The notes beneath the pieces are model-generated. The model saw nothing but the letters and a program-made list of their open reading frames with translations, had not been told where the DNA came from and did not search any database. The translations under genes and the position numbers were made by a program. A DNA stretch of 64,000 nucleotides from Chondrus crispus (lineage: Eukaryota; Rhodophyta; Florideophyceae; Gigartinales; Gigartinaceae): NCBI RefSeq assembly GCF_000350225.1, contig NW_005179279.1, forward strand, positions 1 through 64,000, given 5' to 3'. Of the stretch, positions 44,983 to 56,293 are shown in pieces. Positions within the stretch are counted from its first letter, which is position 1. Each line of letters starts with the position of its first letter.

Positions 44983-45951
44983 GGTTCCCGCGTTGGCATT
45001 GGCGGTGCCGTGAAAAGTGGCGGCCATGGGCGGGGCGCGCCCTGGCCTGCGGCCAGGCCGCCCCGGGTGACAAGTGGCGACAAGTGCAAAAATTAAAGTA
45101 GCCCTACTTTGGCAGCACAGTACCGGGTTGCGCTTTCAACAATTTTCAGTACACTTTCACCACGTGACGGCTCCCTGGTAGCGTGGTGACCAGAGTCTGG
45201 GCAAGGCAGCGATCGTGATTATATGCCGGCTTAGTAGTGGGTCGAATACGGCATTCCCTGCGAAAAGTTCACCGGATTGCTTGACGGCATCCGGATAGTC
45301 CCTAGGTGTCTATTGTGCTTTGCTTTTAGTATCCCGCGGTAGTCTGCTGCTGTGCAAGAAGCCTAATCCGGTAGCGCACCATTTCTTGGTGCTGCAGTAC
45401 CGGGCTCGGAACAACGGCCTCCACAAAGCAATTTGTGGACGTCGGACTGACGTTTTTATTGCAACGTCGACAACTAAGATCAAACGCAGCCTCCGTCAAA
45501 CTATAGAGGCTGCAAGAATACACAGTGTAGGTGCCGTTAGGGTTTGGGAAACCTAGCCACCGCACTGAGGGAAAAGGGAGCGCGTACTTAGCGACCCCGG
45601 CGGGAAGAGCCTTGCAAGAGTTTCTTTCTAATACCGGGCTCCCTGGGAGTAGAAATAGACAAGGTGGTCGTACTCTGAGTATTAATACTGTACCCTGTGT
45701 ATAGTAGGACCATTTTCTATTTCTATTTCTTTTTTGCTTCATTTGAATCACAGGACAGTACAAGAAAATAAAGGCCCTATTGTTACTCTTTTGGTAAGTG
45801 CTCTCGCGGACGACCTAGCTGGCTGACGTTGCGTTTAGACCTTTTAGGACTGCTTGCTACGACTCATAGCGATCTACAACGGACCTCTCGCACTTGCGTC
45901 AACCCTAGCTGCACTTACAGGGATAAAACTAGCGCGCCGAGCAGAATAAAA

Positions 45952-46659
45952 ATGGTGGGACCAGCGGATGAAGACGTGGCCGAAGCAAGAAGGCAGCAAA
46001 GAGACGCCCGTGCAAGGGAAAGAAGAGCGCGAGAGTCCGAATCTGACGCTCAAGCACGTCGTGAGGCAGATCAAGCCCGTGCGAGAATCCGGATGGGGCA
46101 GCAAACCGAATCTCAGACTGAAGCGCGTCGCCGAGCCGACCGGGAACGTGCCGCAGCACGAAGAGCAGCAGAGACTTTCTGAGCAGCGCCAAGAGCGTCT
46201 CCGTCGAGGCAGGGAGAGATCAAGAGCGCGCAGAGCTGGAGAAACAACCCCCTCCGAGATGCACAGCGCGAAGCGGATCGCATTGCGACACGAGGCTCTA
46301 GAGGAGAGGAATGTACTCCCATTCGTGAGGCGCGGCGAGACCTTGACCGCCTCTCCACCCAACGATCAAGGGATGCGCAAAACACACCCATTCGGAATGA
46401 GAGGAAAAGATCCGACCGACAGTCTCGAAGTGCTTCTCGACAGCTCTTCCCCCCACTACCCGAATCCTCGCCTTCTTACCGCGATCTCGGCATGATGAGT
46501 ATTGAGTGTTCGCACTGCAAAGCTCTGCATTTCGTCCAAGAACGCCTCATGAGCAGCTCTGCCGCAAGGCCCATGTTTTCTACGTGCTGTGGGAAGGGGA
46601 AGCTGTCACTGCCCCTTCTTCCCGACCCGCCAGCTCTTCTGCACTCTCCTCATCGATGA
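45952..46659 (+). pseudogene. Helitron protein N-terminus
   Basis: ATG in good context (AAAATGG) opens a highly charged segment rich in Arg, Ala and Glu ('ARARERRARESESDAQARRE'), typical of Helitron N-termini. A TGA at 46180-46182 interrupts it; the same frame then stays open to 46657 and contains 'CSHCKALHF' and 'FSTCCGKGK', the zinc-binding pattern found in Helitron proteins before the N-domain. A +/-1 shift near 46640 links to the next segment. Confidence 0.8.
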
Positions 46660-47620
46660 TACTCCAAGGTCCCACCGCTTCCGTAAGAACATTCGAACTT
46701 ACAATACAGCGCTGTCCATGGCGTCCGTGGTCGCTAAATGGGTGAGCAGAGGGCCCGGTACTTCCAATTTTAACCCCACAATGACGATGCAGCGCGAGAT
46801 GTACCATTATATGGGCCCGATGATGCCATCCGAGGGGCGGGCGCCTTTCTATGCTTCCGTGTACATTCACGACAGTGACTACGCCACTCAGACGCGCACA
46901 AGGCTTGGAAACTCTAGACGACTGGAAGAGGCACTAATGACGCAACGGACCCAAATGCTGCACGAATGCAACACCTACGTGCAAACATTTCTGTGTATGC
47001 GAGAATGGGCTCAATCTCCTCACAAAAACACTCCAGCCGCGTACCAGATGGTCATCCATGCCGACAGCAGGCCAAGTTATGAGCACGTGCGCCGGTACAA
47101 TGGTCCCGAAGCCTCTGAAGTGGCTGCATTGATCCCTGGAAATGAAGACGGAGAGATTGGGCGAAGAGATATCGTCGTGCGCAGGCGAGGGACTCTTAAC
47201 AGTAATGGGAACGAAGTGCTGGATCCGATTTCAGTCAGTCATCGTGCATACGATCCATTGAGTTACGTGCTTTCGTTCCCGAACGGTAGAGATGGATGGT
47301 ATCCAGAGCTTAGATTCTCCAGTGTTCAAGACGGCAGACGTACCAAGATTACTCCGATGATGTACTACGGATGGCATTTGTTCGAAAGAGCAGGCGAGTT
47401 CAGCACAATCTTGCACGCAGCACGACTCTTTCAGCAATATTTGGTTGACCAGTTCTGCAAAGTGGAGGCAGAATGGCTTTCGTATCTCCGCCACAACCAG
47501 ACGCAGCTTCGAGCGGCAGAGTACACATCACTGCGCGAAGGACTAGGAGACTCCAGTCGTACTGAAGATGAGGCCGACGCCGTGCGTGCGGGACGACTGT
47601 TCATTCTCCCTTCTACATAA
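46640..47620 (+). pseudogene. Helitron N-domain
   Basis: Frame with 'FRKNIRTYNTALSMAS', 'GRAPFYASVYIHD' and 'YDPLSYVLSFPNGRDGW', matching the conserved Helitron-like N-domain. It ends in TAA at 47618, in the middle of the conserved 'LPST(F)I.GDRY.' stretch, and the same frame continues directly into Rep. This stop is therefore a point mutation and not a natural end. Confidence 0.88.
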
Positions 47621-48306
47621 ATTGCGGGTGACCGCTACATAAGGCAGCAGATGCACGACATCATTGCTATATCCAACCAGATTGGCCACCCGGACATCTT
47701 CCTCACCATGACATGCATTCCAAGCTGGCCGGAGATCACAAGAGCCCTACTGCCCAACCAAACGCCACAGGACAGACCGGATCTGTGCGCACGTGTGTTT
47801 CGTCTCAAAATGAAAGACCTCATGTGCTTGGTCATGGACGAGAAGGTATTCGGAACCGTCGTTGCCCATGCACGAGTCATCAAATTTCAGAAACGTGGTC
47901 TTCCCCACGCTCACGTCGTATTTTTCCTAGATGAAGTCTCCAAGAATGATCTGCGTACTCCCGAAAATGTCGACCGTATTATCTCTGCCGAGATCCCGTC
48001 TGCCGAAGATCCAGAACTCGGAGAGGTCGTGCTCAAGCATATGATCCACAATCCAGGTGGAGAACACAATCCAACAGCCGTGTGCATGGGCGAGCGTAGG
48101 AAAGGGTTTCCAAAATCGTTCAAACACGAAATCAGCCAGTCCGACAGTGAGTACTACATCACGTACCGCAGAAGGTCCCCTCGGCTGGGGGTGTCTCCAT
48201 CGGAAGACCCTCCCGTATTGGCCGACGACAGCAATCCGTCGTGGTTGACAACTCCTGGGTCGTTCCCCACAGTCCTCTGCTTCTACGATCGTTCGCTTGC
48301 CATTTG
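47621..48306 (+). pseudogene. Helitron Rep nuclease (HUH part)
   Basis: Rep would nick and rejoin DNA. 'DIFLTMTCIPSWPEI' and 'RGLPHAHVVFFL' (His-x-His at about 47905-47913, the HUH metal site) are intact, followed by 'CMGERRKGFPKSF' (the C...G...P.F motif). Near 48240 the coding frame shifts by one base to the segment beginning 48241. Confidence 0.88.
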
Positions 48307-48768
48307 AATGTGGAACTATGCGTGTCACGTGTTGGCGGAATCAAGTACCTCTTCAAGTATGTGTGCAAGGTACAGGACCGAGTGACCATGGAAAGCTCTG
48401 CTGAGAACGAGTGCTACGACGAGGTCTCCAACTTCTAAGATGCCAGATACGTTTCGGCATCGGAGGCCGCATGGCGACTATTCTCATTTGACATTGTCGA
48501 TCGCAATCCTCCAGTGCTCAGACTTGCAGTGCATCTCAAAGTAAACCGTATGGTGGTCGGGCAGATGCCCAACCACCATACGTTTTACTTTGAGGAAGGA
48601 CGAGAGCAGGAGGCGGCGCTACGACAAGCATCAGGTACGAAGCTGACCGAGTGGTTTAAAGGCAACGAAAAGTACCCAAGTGCGAGGCATATTCGGTACC
48701 ACATGTTTCCAAGGTACTTTACGTGGAAGCACGCAGCAACTCATGGAGTCCAAGAGCAACTCTGAGAA
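48241..48768 (+). pseudogene. Helitron Rep, tyrosine region
   Basis: 'DNSWVVPHSPLLL', 'CHLNVELC', then 'GGIKYLFKYVCK' with two tyrosines three residues apart, the Rep catalytic pair. A TAA near 48436 interrupts the frame before 'DARYVSASEAAWRLF'. The end of this segment (48537-48592) is a long palindrome inside coding sequence. Beyond 48768 the frame is lost until about 48984. Confidence 0.85.
48537..48592. repeat. 56-bp near-perfect palindrome in Helitron coding sequence
   Basis: 27-bp arms (CAAAGTAAACCGTATGGTGG... and its inverse) with a 2-nt GA loop and only two mismatches. It falls in the Rep region just after 'LRLAVHLKV'. Confidence 0.9.
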
Positions 48769-48983
48769 GACGCAACGCCAGCAGCGATGAGGAAGCCTTT
48801 TATTTCAGTGGTACAGGCGCCAACGTAGTCGGTCGAATCTACACTGTCAGTCTGAGGGAGGGTGAGCGCTACTTCCTTCGCCTCCTCCTCACACAAGTGC
48901 CAGGGGCAACATCCTTCGAACCCTTGCGAAATATCGACGGCGAGTAGTGCAACAGCTTTCGACAAGCTTGCTTACGACTCGGT

Positions 48984-50876
48984 TTGCTGGCCGACGATGC
49001 AGAGTGGAAGCACGCCATCCGAGATTCATCCCATTCAAGCTTCGTTCCTCTTTCTCATCTGTTTGCTACGATTCTCGTACACCGCCAGCCTTCGGATCCT
49101 CTCTCGCTGTGGAACGAACACCTAGAACTGTTTCTCACCGATATTCGCAATCGGGCACGCGGACAACCCATTCGAAGACAGCAGCTTCGCGATGAGCACC
49201 ACGCCGCATCTTACGTGCTTCGAGAGATGCAAGAGGCCCTGCAGACCGTGCGTTCCGACTGGACGCTCGCAAACTTCGGACTTCCACTCCCCGATGACAG
49301 CCTGCCCGCTTTGGAACAGAAACAAGAGATCCAGACCCCCGAAGCACAAGCACAACAGTGGGAACAGCGACTACAGACGTCTTTGCCGCTGTTGAACACA
49401 AATCAGCGCCATGCCTTTGACGAAATCGTAGGCTCCATGCTTCCAGGCATATCCGTTTCTGCATTGATTCAAGGATCCTCAAGCGCCGTTGCGGGGCCTT
49501 CTATGCCCACACAAAGTGGTCGTCTCCTCTTTCTCGGTGCTCCTGGCGGAACAGGCAAACATTCGTGCTCAGCGCCATCCAAGACTTCCTTCGTTCACGC
49601 CGTAGGCAAGTCATCGCTGTCGCTACGTCTGCTGTTGCTGCAGTGTTACTCGACGACGGTGGACGCACCGCTCATTCCGTGTTTAAGATTCTCATTCCTA
49701 TATCTGCCGAAAGCACTTGCAGCTTCTCCACAAACTCCGACACAGGCCGTACATTGCAACAAGTCGATCTCATCATATGGGACGAGATCGTCATGTGTCA
49801 TCGACACTGCATTGAGACTGTCAATCGTTCCCTTCGCGACTTGATGCAAACCGATCGGCCCTTCGGAGGAAAGTTCCTCGTGCTCGCTGGGGACTTTAGA
49901 CAAATCCTTCCCGTCGTTCCGGGCGGGTCCAGGGGTCAAATCGTGAGCGCGTGCGTTAAGGCTTCCCCGCTATATCGAGAGTGCCGATTTCCTGCGGCTT
50001 ACCGACAACATGAGCCTTCCTGATCTCCGAGCAGACCCTGCAGCAGATGTGGACGCTCTCAACTTTCCAGAGTTCCTCCTCAGCGTCGGGGAAGGCAGAC
50101 TTCAAGGCGAACAGCGCCCGGAATGGATCTCACTACCGCAGTCCGTCGCGTTCGAGCATACCATCCGCAACTTATGCTTCAGGGTCTTCGAAGGGATTCG
50201 AGACAATTATGCCGACCCTGCCTGGCTCACCAAGCGCGTTATACTCACCACAAAGAACAGGCCGCTCGAACAAGTCAACGAGGTCATTGACAACATGATT
50301 TCGGGACCGTATCGAACGTACTTATGCGCAGACAAGGTTGAGAACGAAAACACAAACGCCCTGATCTATCCCACAGAACTCCTCAACACCTTGACGGCCT
50401 GGTCTGCTCTACCAGACCACAAGCTCAAGCTCAAGAAAGGCTTCATCGTCATGCTTCTCCGCAATCTCAATCCCGCTACCGGTCACGTCAGCGGCGCGCG
50501 ATATGTCATCGAGAACATGACCAACAACCTTCTCGTTCTACGCGTTACCGCCGGGTCTCACGAAGGCAACCGACTCTGCCTTCATCGAATGCCCTGCGGA
50601 CCGGGCGACGACAACTTTCCCATCCCTGGCTTTACCCGAACCCAGTTTCCCATTCGGAAGTGCTTCACCCTTACAACGAACAAAGCGCAAGGCCAATCCT
50701 TCGGTGGTCGCATTGGTCTCGACCTACGAGATCACTGCTTCTCGCACGGTCAACTCTACGTCGCCTTATCGAGGACTACTCACCCAAGCAACGTCACTAT
50801 TTTCACTCGAGAGTCTGATGAAACAACGCGAAACGTAGTGTACCCCGAGGTCCTTCAGTGGTCATCAAAAAAGTAA
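48984..50876 (+). pseudogene. Helitron Pif1-like helicase
   Basis: DNA helicase domain in three frame segments. 48984-49560 has the leader helices and Walker A 'FLGAPGGTGK' (about 49532-49560). From 49565 the frame is shifted by one base and contains 'DLIIWDEI' (Walker B, about 49765-49790) and 'LAGDFRQILPVVPGG'. Near 49990 another shift leads to 50010-50876 with 'TNKAQGQSFGGRIGLDL' and 'HGQLYVALSRTTHPSNV', the C-terminal helicase motifs. It ends naturally at TAA 50874-50876. Confidence 0.9.
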
Positions 50877-50946
50877 ACGCCATTATCTCTACATCTAACT
50901 ATTGTCACCCTTCCCCACCATTGGTCCTCTACGCGGACTTGGCTCG

Positions 50947-50961
50947 GCGCGCGAAGCGCGC
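50947..50961 (+). other. Hairpin downstream of the Helitron helicase
   Basis: GCGCGC-GAA-GCGCGC. Helitrons usually end with a GC-rich hairpin about 10-12 bases before CTRR; here CTAA follows after 23 bases. Candidate only. Confidence 0.3.
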
Positions 50962-50984
50962 ACGGAGACCACTTGTAGGATGAT

Positions 50985-51650
50985 CTAAAATCGCTGAATG
51001 CCTCCATCTCCGACCACATTTCTCTTACCATTTGCGCCTTCGCGAGCCCCGTCCTCCTCGCCGTCCGCGCCGTCCGCGATGCCACTACCGTCGCTCTTGT
51101 TGGTAGTCGCATACAGCGTTCGGACGCGCGCCATCCAGAAAGTGCCACTACGGCCGCGCTCGCCCTCTCTACGGCCTGCTTCTCCGCTTCCCAGCTCCCG
51201 CGCCGCCAGCTCCAGCTCCTCCCGCGTTTCCTCGAACGCCAGTTCCTCCGCGGAAACCTGGTCCGACATCGTCTGCGCCGTCTTCTCCATCTCCCAAGCC
51301 TCGCTCTTCAGTCGCTCGCTCTCCCTCCTCACAGTTCCCAACTCCTTCCGCCCCACTTCCCCCGCCAGCTCGCTCGCCCGCCTCTCGTGCTACCTCAACG
51401 CCGCCTCCCCGCCGCCCTTCACCTCCTTTAGCATCGCCCTCAACTCAGCAACCTCACTCTCCCTCCTCCTCCTCTCGTCCTCCGTTCTCTCCATCTCCCC
51501 CGCCTTCTCCCCTACTTTTCCAATCACCCTCTCTCTCTCCCCCATCTCCACCCTCAGCCTCTCCTGAATCCGCCCGACCTCCATCTCGGCCTTCGCCGCC
51601 TCGTCCAGCGCCCTCTGCATCCTATCGCGCGAGTCCCCAATCCCCACCAT
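50985..51650 (-). pseudogene. Coiled-coil protein frame with one amber codon
   Basis: From an ATG in strong context (51648-51650, GCCATGG) runs 'MVGIGDSRDRMQRALDEAAK', then a long Glu/Arg/Lys-rich stretch with regular Leu/Val/Met spacing typical of a coiled coil. A single TAG at 51390-51392 interrupts it, after which the same frame stays open and of the same character to 50985 (222 codons in all). No family is recognised. It lies between the Helitron helicase and the pogo-like element on the opposite strand, so it could be a host gene, a relic, or a fragment carried by the Helitron. I cannot choose between them. Confidence 0.5.
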
Positions 51651-51894
51651 GGCTACACTGTTACTTCGTAATTGTGGGACGCGAGGACAAGGAAGTGTGT
51701 TGAGTACTTCACGGCCACTACGGATTACTTATCTGTGAAATGTCATAGAAGCAATATCCCTATCATGCAGTTGCTATCTAACATCGGACGGGCAAGTGAG
51801 TGTGAAGTTTATATGGACATGCAAATTCGCGGGAAACCCAAGTTTGTGAAAGTTTTGATCGTCATTACAAAAGATTGGAGAAAACACAACAATA

Positions 51895-52647
51895 CAGGGG
51901 GGGTCGCGATATAAGAGCAGGTTGAATAAGAGCTACCTCGCAATAAGAGCACCATTTTCGCTTGACACGGTATCATAACTTCGAGCACCATTACACCATG
52001 TAATTACAGTGTACTTACATTCACACAGGCCTTTCCTCGGCTTGTATTTGAAACCCATCTTAGAGGTCTCGCTCACAGACCGCCCGTACCATTCCTCCGC
52101 CGCAAAGATAAATACGGTGCCTCAAAATGACATTCCACTTTCCACAGGTGGCGCGCAACTCGCTTAAGAGGCGCAAGCGCCTTTTGTTGAAAGAGAAATC
52201 CGAGGCTGCGCGTTGTCTCCAGAACGGCGCAAGCGCTTCTTCGGTGATGAAGCGTTTTGGAATTGGACGCAGCACAGTCACAAGCATTAAGTCGAACCTC
52301 TCTGTGTTGATCTCAAAGGCTCACGCACATGGTGCCTCACTAGACGCAAAAAGCTTACGCACTCCGCCCCTTCTGGAACTCGAGGCAGAAATCCGCTAGA
52401 AAAACTTGCTGATGATTGCAATGTAACAGAGGTTGGGATGTTGTTACGGAGAGTGAGAAGCGTGTTTGCGCGCTTACGAGGGAGTGCTGCTGTGCACGGG
52501 TCCAGGCAACTGCTTATTGATGAGGTGCTACAGCGATCTGGGTAGTAAAATGGACATCCTGTGCCAAATTCTTGAATAACAGCAACCTCGGAATAAGAGC
52601 AGATGAAGGGGGTGGCACGGGGTGCTCTTATATCGTGGTCCTGACTG
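51895..52647 (+). mobile_element. Non-autonomous pogo/Tigger-like DNA element
   Basis: 753 bp bounded by TA on both sides (51893-51894 and 52648-52649). The ends are inverted: CAGGGGGGGTCGCGATATAA... on the left and CAGTCAGGACCACGATATAA... read from the right, 19 of 25 bases matching with a shared CGATATAAGAGCA core (one base differing at its edge). TA duplication plus CAG termini is typical of the Tc1/mariner-related pogo/Tigger group. Subterminal copies of TTGAATAA.AGC.ACCTCG occur near both ends (about 51922 and 52572). Only the DNA-binding part of a transposase is left. Confidence 0.85.
52127..52399 (+). CDS. CENP-B/pogo-type helix-turn-helix fragment
   Basis: 90 residues from ATG 52127 to TAG 52397. 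'LLLKEKSEAARCLQNGASAS' then 'VMKRFGIGRSTVTSIKSN' match the N-terminal helix-turn-helix of CENP-B and pogo transposases ('...R.fgvsrsTv..i...'). No DDE catalytic domain follows within the element, so if expressed it could bind transposon ends but not cut them. Truncated relative to the several-hundred-residue family. Confidence 0.75.
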   Translation: MTFHFPQVARNSLKRRKRLLLKEKSEAARCLQNGASASSVMKRFGIGRSTVTSIKSNLSVLISKAHAHGASLDAKSLRTPPLLELEAEIR

Positions 52648-52768
52648 TACCGTCAAGAAGTTAGCGCACCGGTGCCTTATTTGCGTTTTTGTTTCCTTGC
52701 CGGACCAGTGGGGATAATCGACATCAAATCATCAAATTTTGGTTATTTGGTTATCCAGCGGTGGTGAT

Positions 52769-52868
52769 NNNNNNNNNNNNNNNNNNNNNNNNNNNNNNNN
52801 NNNNNNNNNNNNNNNNNNNNNNNNNNNNNNNNNNNNNNNNNNNNNNNNNNNNNNNNNNNNNNNNNNNN
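52769..52868. other. Assembly gap
   Basis: Exactly 100 N, the usual placeholder for a gap of unknown size. Linkage of the left and right parts of the window depends on it. Confidence 0.99.
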
Positions 52869-53347
52869 CTCACCACCGGTAGATTCAAATCAGGGCGTGG
52901 GCGTCAGGCACGACCTCGCCCCTTTAGAAGAGCCCGCACATGAGTTTGGTCAAGGACGCTTGTGGGCATGCACTTCGGAAGAGAAGGCTTGTTAAAGAGC
53001 ATCAAATTAGCGGGGAGATCTGCTGGTGGGTCTGGCACCACAACCCTTTGTCACCCTATGAAAGGAATTGTTCCATGGGTGAAGTCGAAGTGCGATGACT
53101 TTCATCTGCGGTATGGGTCATTACGTCACGCTAGAAACGCAACAGGCGGCGGCCGTCAACTTTCTCTATTTTCTGTGTTGGAAAGTGTTTGAAAGACTAA
53201 TGACCAGTTGCTAAAATGCGGCATGGTTTCGTTGTTGTCGAACTCTGGAACTCATTCGCTGAGGAAAAGTATAATGCAGATTGTTGAGGCCCGCGGCTTT
53301 TACGTCCTGTGCAGACAGTGCGTTTGTGCGGATGAAACATAGCGAAT
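52869..53347. other. Short non-coding stretch after the gap
   Basis: No gene or repeat recognised between the gap and the left inverted arm. Confidence 0.5.
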
Positions 53348-54707
53348 GGATAAAGAAGATGGCCAAGGACAGGTTGGCATTTCTCAAAGCGTATGATAAC
53401 AGTAATGAACCAAGATCTGTGGACCAAGATCTGCTGAGCAGTGAGGCGGGTGCCTGGCAGAGGGATCTAACATCACGCACACGTGTACACAACACATGAA
53501 TGAGATCGCCGTCGTTCGACACTGCCGTTGCCGTTGCCGCTGCACGGAAGCGTAAGAAGGGTTTCGCAGCTCTTTGCCACAACCCCAAGCCCGCTGATAG
53601 CAGGTTTGGGAAGGCGTAGCTTCGGCACCGTGGGTAGGCTTACCTCTGACAATGAGCGAAGGCAGGTGGCGACTGCACTGGTTTCCCAACCAAGCACAGT
53701 TCAAGTTCAGAGTGAAGCATCCCGTAAAATTGAGAGGCAGCAGGGGGAAGGGCGTACCGTTCTGAGAGAACTTACTCAGCTTTGTGGCACCCCGAAGGCG
53801 AACAGGGTTGCGCTACATATTCACTCAGGTTCTTCGACCAAAACCCATCTCGTGCCTGACACGCTCGCACGAACATTGCAGTTTAGCCATCGTGGCTCGG
53901 CAAACAGAATGGGCCCTTACTTTAGCTCTCTTAGAGCGTCGTTTTCTTGAGGATTTCTGTTCAGGTCTTCTTCGTGGTAGGCTGCTTCGCGCTTTGTGAA
54001 AGTCTGTACTTCCAATTTAAATATCATTGAAACGCCTGCACATCTCGTACAGGTCTTTGGGTGCGAGTTGGTGCAAGTGAGAAAGAATGCCTTCGCCATT
54101 CCAATCGCGCCCCTGCCCTTTACGTCAACCCTGGAGATGCGACAAGACAATACAAGCAGCACGATTGCACGATTCCGAAGTGTTGACCAAGAATCGGGAC
54201 CAGCCGGTCACGGTAGCATTGCACGTGCTTGGTGATCTGCATAGTTCATCTGAAGAAGTCCTCCATAGTGATGCGCTGGACGCAACATTGCCTGTCACCC
54301 GTGAGTCCATCCCCTATTGGCTTCCGTCCGGCATGCATACACGCGCGCTGATCGGTCCTTATCCTTATTCCATGGAGCAATGCCTACTTCCTGCCTCGCC
54401 CCTCGCGGAGGAGTTTAGCAACCTACCACATTTCGTTTGACAGCCGGAGTAGCTTGAGCTCCCATTCCAGCAACACTTTTTGTCCATTGTTCTGCGCAGC
54501 CCAAGCTACCAAAGAACATCCACAAGAATCCCGATATGCCACTTTTGAGGCTCGCGAGGCTACCCGCGCACGTGGTCTGAGATGGAATACCTGTTGCGAC
54601 ACTGCCCTTAAGGCGCACGCTCAGGAGGACAAGGTGTGCTCCTGGTTGGTAGGGGATTGCGGTAGCTGTAGCGAAGGAGAGTCAACTGTGCGTCACAGTT
54701 CAGGTGT
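53348..54707 (+). repeat. Left arm of a 1360-bp inverted repeat
   Basis: Matches 61434-62793 in reverse complement over exactly 1360 bp with no net indel (start+end coordinates sum to 116141 at both borders). I counted five mismatches. Outside the borders the two sides are unrelated, and no target duplication is seen. The arm contains several short open frames in both directions but no domain I recognise. Confidence 0.95.
53528..53950 (+). other. Unrecognised open frame in the left arm
   Basis: 140 codons from ATG 53528; a copy differing at one residue lies at 62191-62613 on the minus strand. No family recognised, no clear domain. Neighbouring frames (53784-53999, 53996-54235, 54087-54440) have similar lengths, so the arm may be a decayed gene rather than hold an intact one. 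Confidence 0.25.
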
Positions 54708-56293
54708 CAGACCTCCGCAATCGCGCATTCCTGATGCTATTCTGACGAAGTTGGGCTCTACCGCCGTGATTTCCATGAACAAATATGCCATCGGGCAACG
54801 TTCGAAGTCCTTCCGCAACTCTGCGAAGCCCGTCCTCCCAGCTGGATTTCATGAAAACTACTCTTCTTCTTTCCGAACCTGTTCAGGCGCGAGGCCTATG
54901 TGGATATGAAATGAATGTATGAAGACATTGGTGTTTGCTGGTGTCTTGCGCGAGTCCCCGGAGTTCGAACGCTTCGGAAAGAAGGTCCTTTTCCCACTCC
55001 AAAACGATTGCTTGCTTGTCGCTTTGCATACCTCCATTCTCTACAACGCTTTTGAATAAGATTCAGAGTTCCTTTTTCTATCAACTTAAACTTTTCCGTT
55101 TCCTTTGAGAAGGCGAAATTACGTTCCATACCGCTCTCTCTTTATGCTTCCAAATCGTCGCAATGGCGCTGATATGTATGGGAATAGTCTCTTCTTTTGC
55201 CTATAGCTTTTACAAAGGTCTGTTGAAACGTAGGGCTTGAATAAATCTTGTAACGGTAGATAATAAGGTGGTACTTGGACGCTTTGCAAACTTAATTTGG
55301 ATATTTAAAATGAGCACTATTTAAGCGGTCCAGAAAGCTTGAAGACATATTGCAATACTGTACTGCACTACCCGTACCGTGCTTTCAAGTCGTTTTGTTT
55401 GAAGTAGCACTTAACAGTCATGAAGGGAAGTTCTATGGCAACTCAGGCGTGACAAAACAAAAACCCTACAGTTGGAGCCGTATTCCCAGCTCTATCCTTT
55501 TCAGAGTCTCCTGACGATAGTCTACTGATCTCTTGACTTCTAATAAGCGCATCTGAGGCTTGTCCTTCTCAAAAAATATACGTTTCTTCAGCCTAGGAAA
55601 GCTGAAGCATCGAATCATATGAAGATAGGGTGAAGCGCGTTCGGAGTACTTTTTATAACGAATTTGAAGTCACCGCCTCGCAGACCATCCTCCTCATCTA
55701 CGAACACCAACACGATACTTCATCTTAATTTGTCGGCTCAACGGGTTCAGGACCACATTCTAATCGGGAAACACATAATGTTACCGCACTGGGTTTATTC
55801 GGTTCCTGAAGCATCCTCAACAGTCAGATTCAATTCAACCTTCCAACCTAACCTGAGCATTCGGGATCAAACGCAGAGAAGAGCTGATTTTGATAGAAAC
55901 GCTCGTCCATGTAGAGCGGGCATACTCCTGATAGTATATTGAAACGTTTGTCAGTCCAGTAGGGTCATTGTATACTGCAATACATTTCTACCTGCTCTAT
56001 GAACGGTTTCGAAATCTGGTTAGGGCATCGGAAACCAAACAGGCGTCTATTACGAAAAGAGTTTACGCTATCTTTCGCAGTAACATGGAGAAAAGATGTC
56101 ACATGAGCTCATAACCGTATTGTTGCACTACGTCTAACGAGAAAAAGAGTATCAGTATGAATTGCTACGCATCCAAAAAGGATAAAATACGCGCGAGGCA
56201 GACCTGTTAGTGGAACTTGACGGATCATGCTTTTGCTTTTGCCAACGAAGCGATACGCAATTGAACGCAGTCTGGATCGTTCCCCGGCGGGAA
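54708..56293. other. Non-coding stretch in the inverted-repeat core, left
   Basis: No gene supported; AT-richer than the retrotransposon part of the window. Confidence 0.5.

Larger units (their letters stand above)
44819..45951. other. Non-coding stretch between element E and the Helitron coding region
   Basis: No gene is supported. It holds an imperfect hairpin (44859-44921), a TGTCTGTG microsatellite (44951-44982) and A/T-rich runs near 45720. The 5' end of the Helitron must lie somewhere in or beyond this stretch, but I could not find a defensible TC terminus. Confidence 0.4.
45952..50876 (+). mobile_element. Degenerate autonomous Helitron (coding part)
   Basis: Helitrons move by rolling-circle replication using a single Rep-helicase protein. 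All parts are here in the right order: basic repeat-like N-terminus with a CxxC...CC motif, Helitron N-domain ('FRKNIRTYNTALSMAS'), Rep with the HUH motif and the Y-x3-Y pair, and a Pif1-like helicase with Walker A and B. It is broken by at least three nonsense codons (46180, 47618, about 48436) and several frameshifts. Ends were not resolved: a 6-bp hairpin at 50947-50961 followed by CTAA at 50985 is a possible 3' terminus, but the spacing is larger than usual and the next base is A, not T. Confidence 0.9.

Noticed and set aside
45105..45130. GGCAGCACA-like sequence suggestive of a U6 snRNA start
   Set aside because: Nothing downstream resembles the conserved U6 central region.
50947..50988. 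Hairpin plus CTAA as a definite Helitron 3' end
   Set aside because: Spacing of 23 bases is longer than usual and the following base is A instead of the expected T, so it is listed only as a candidate.
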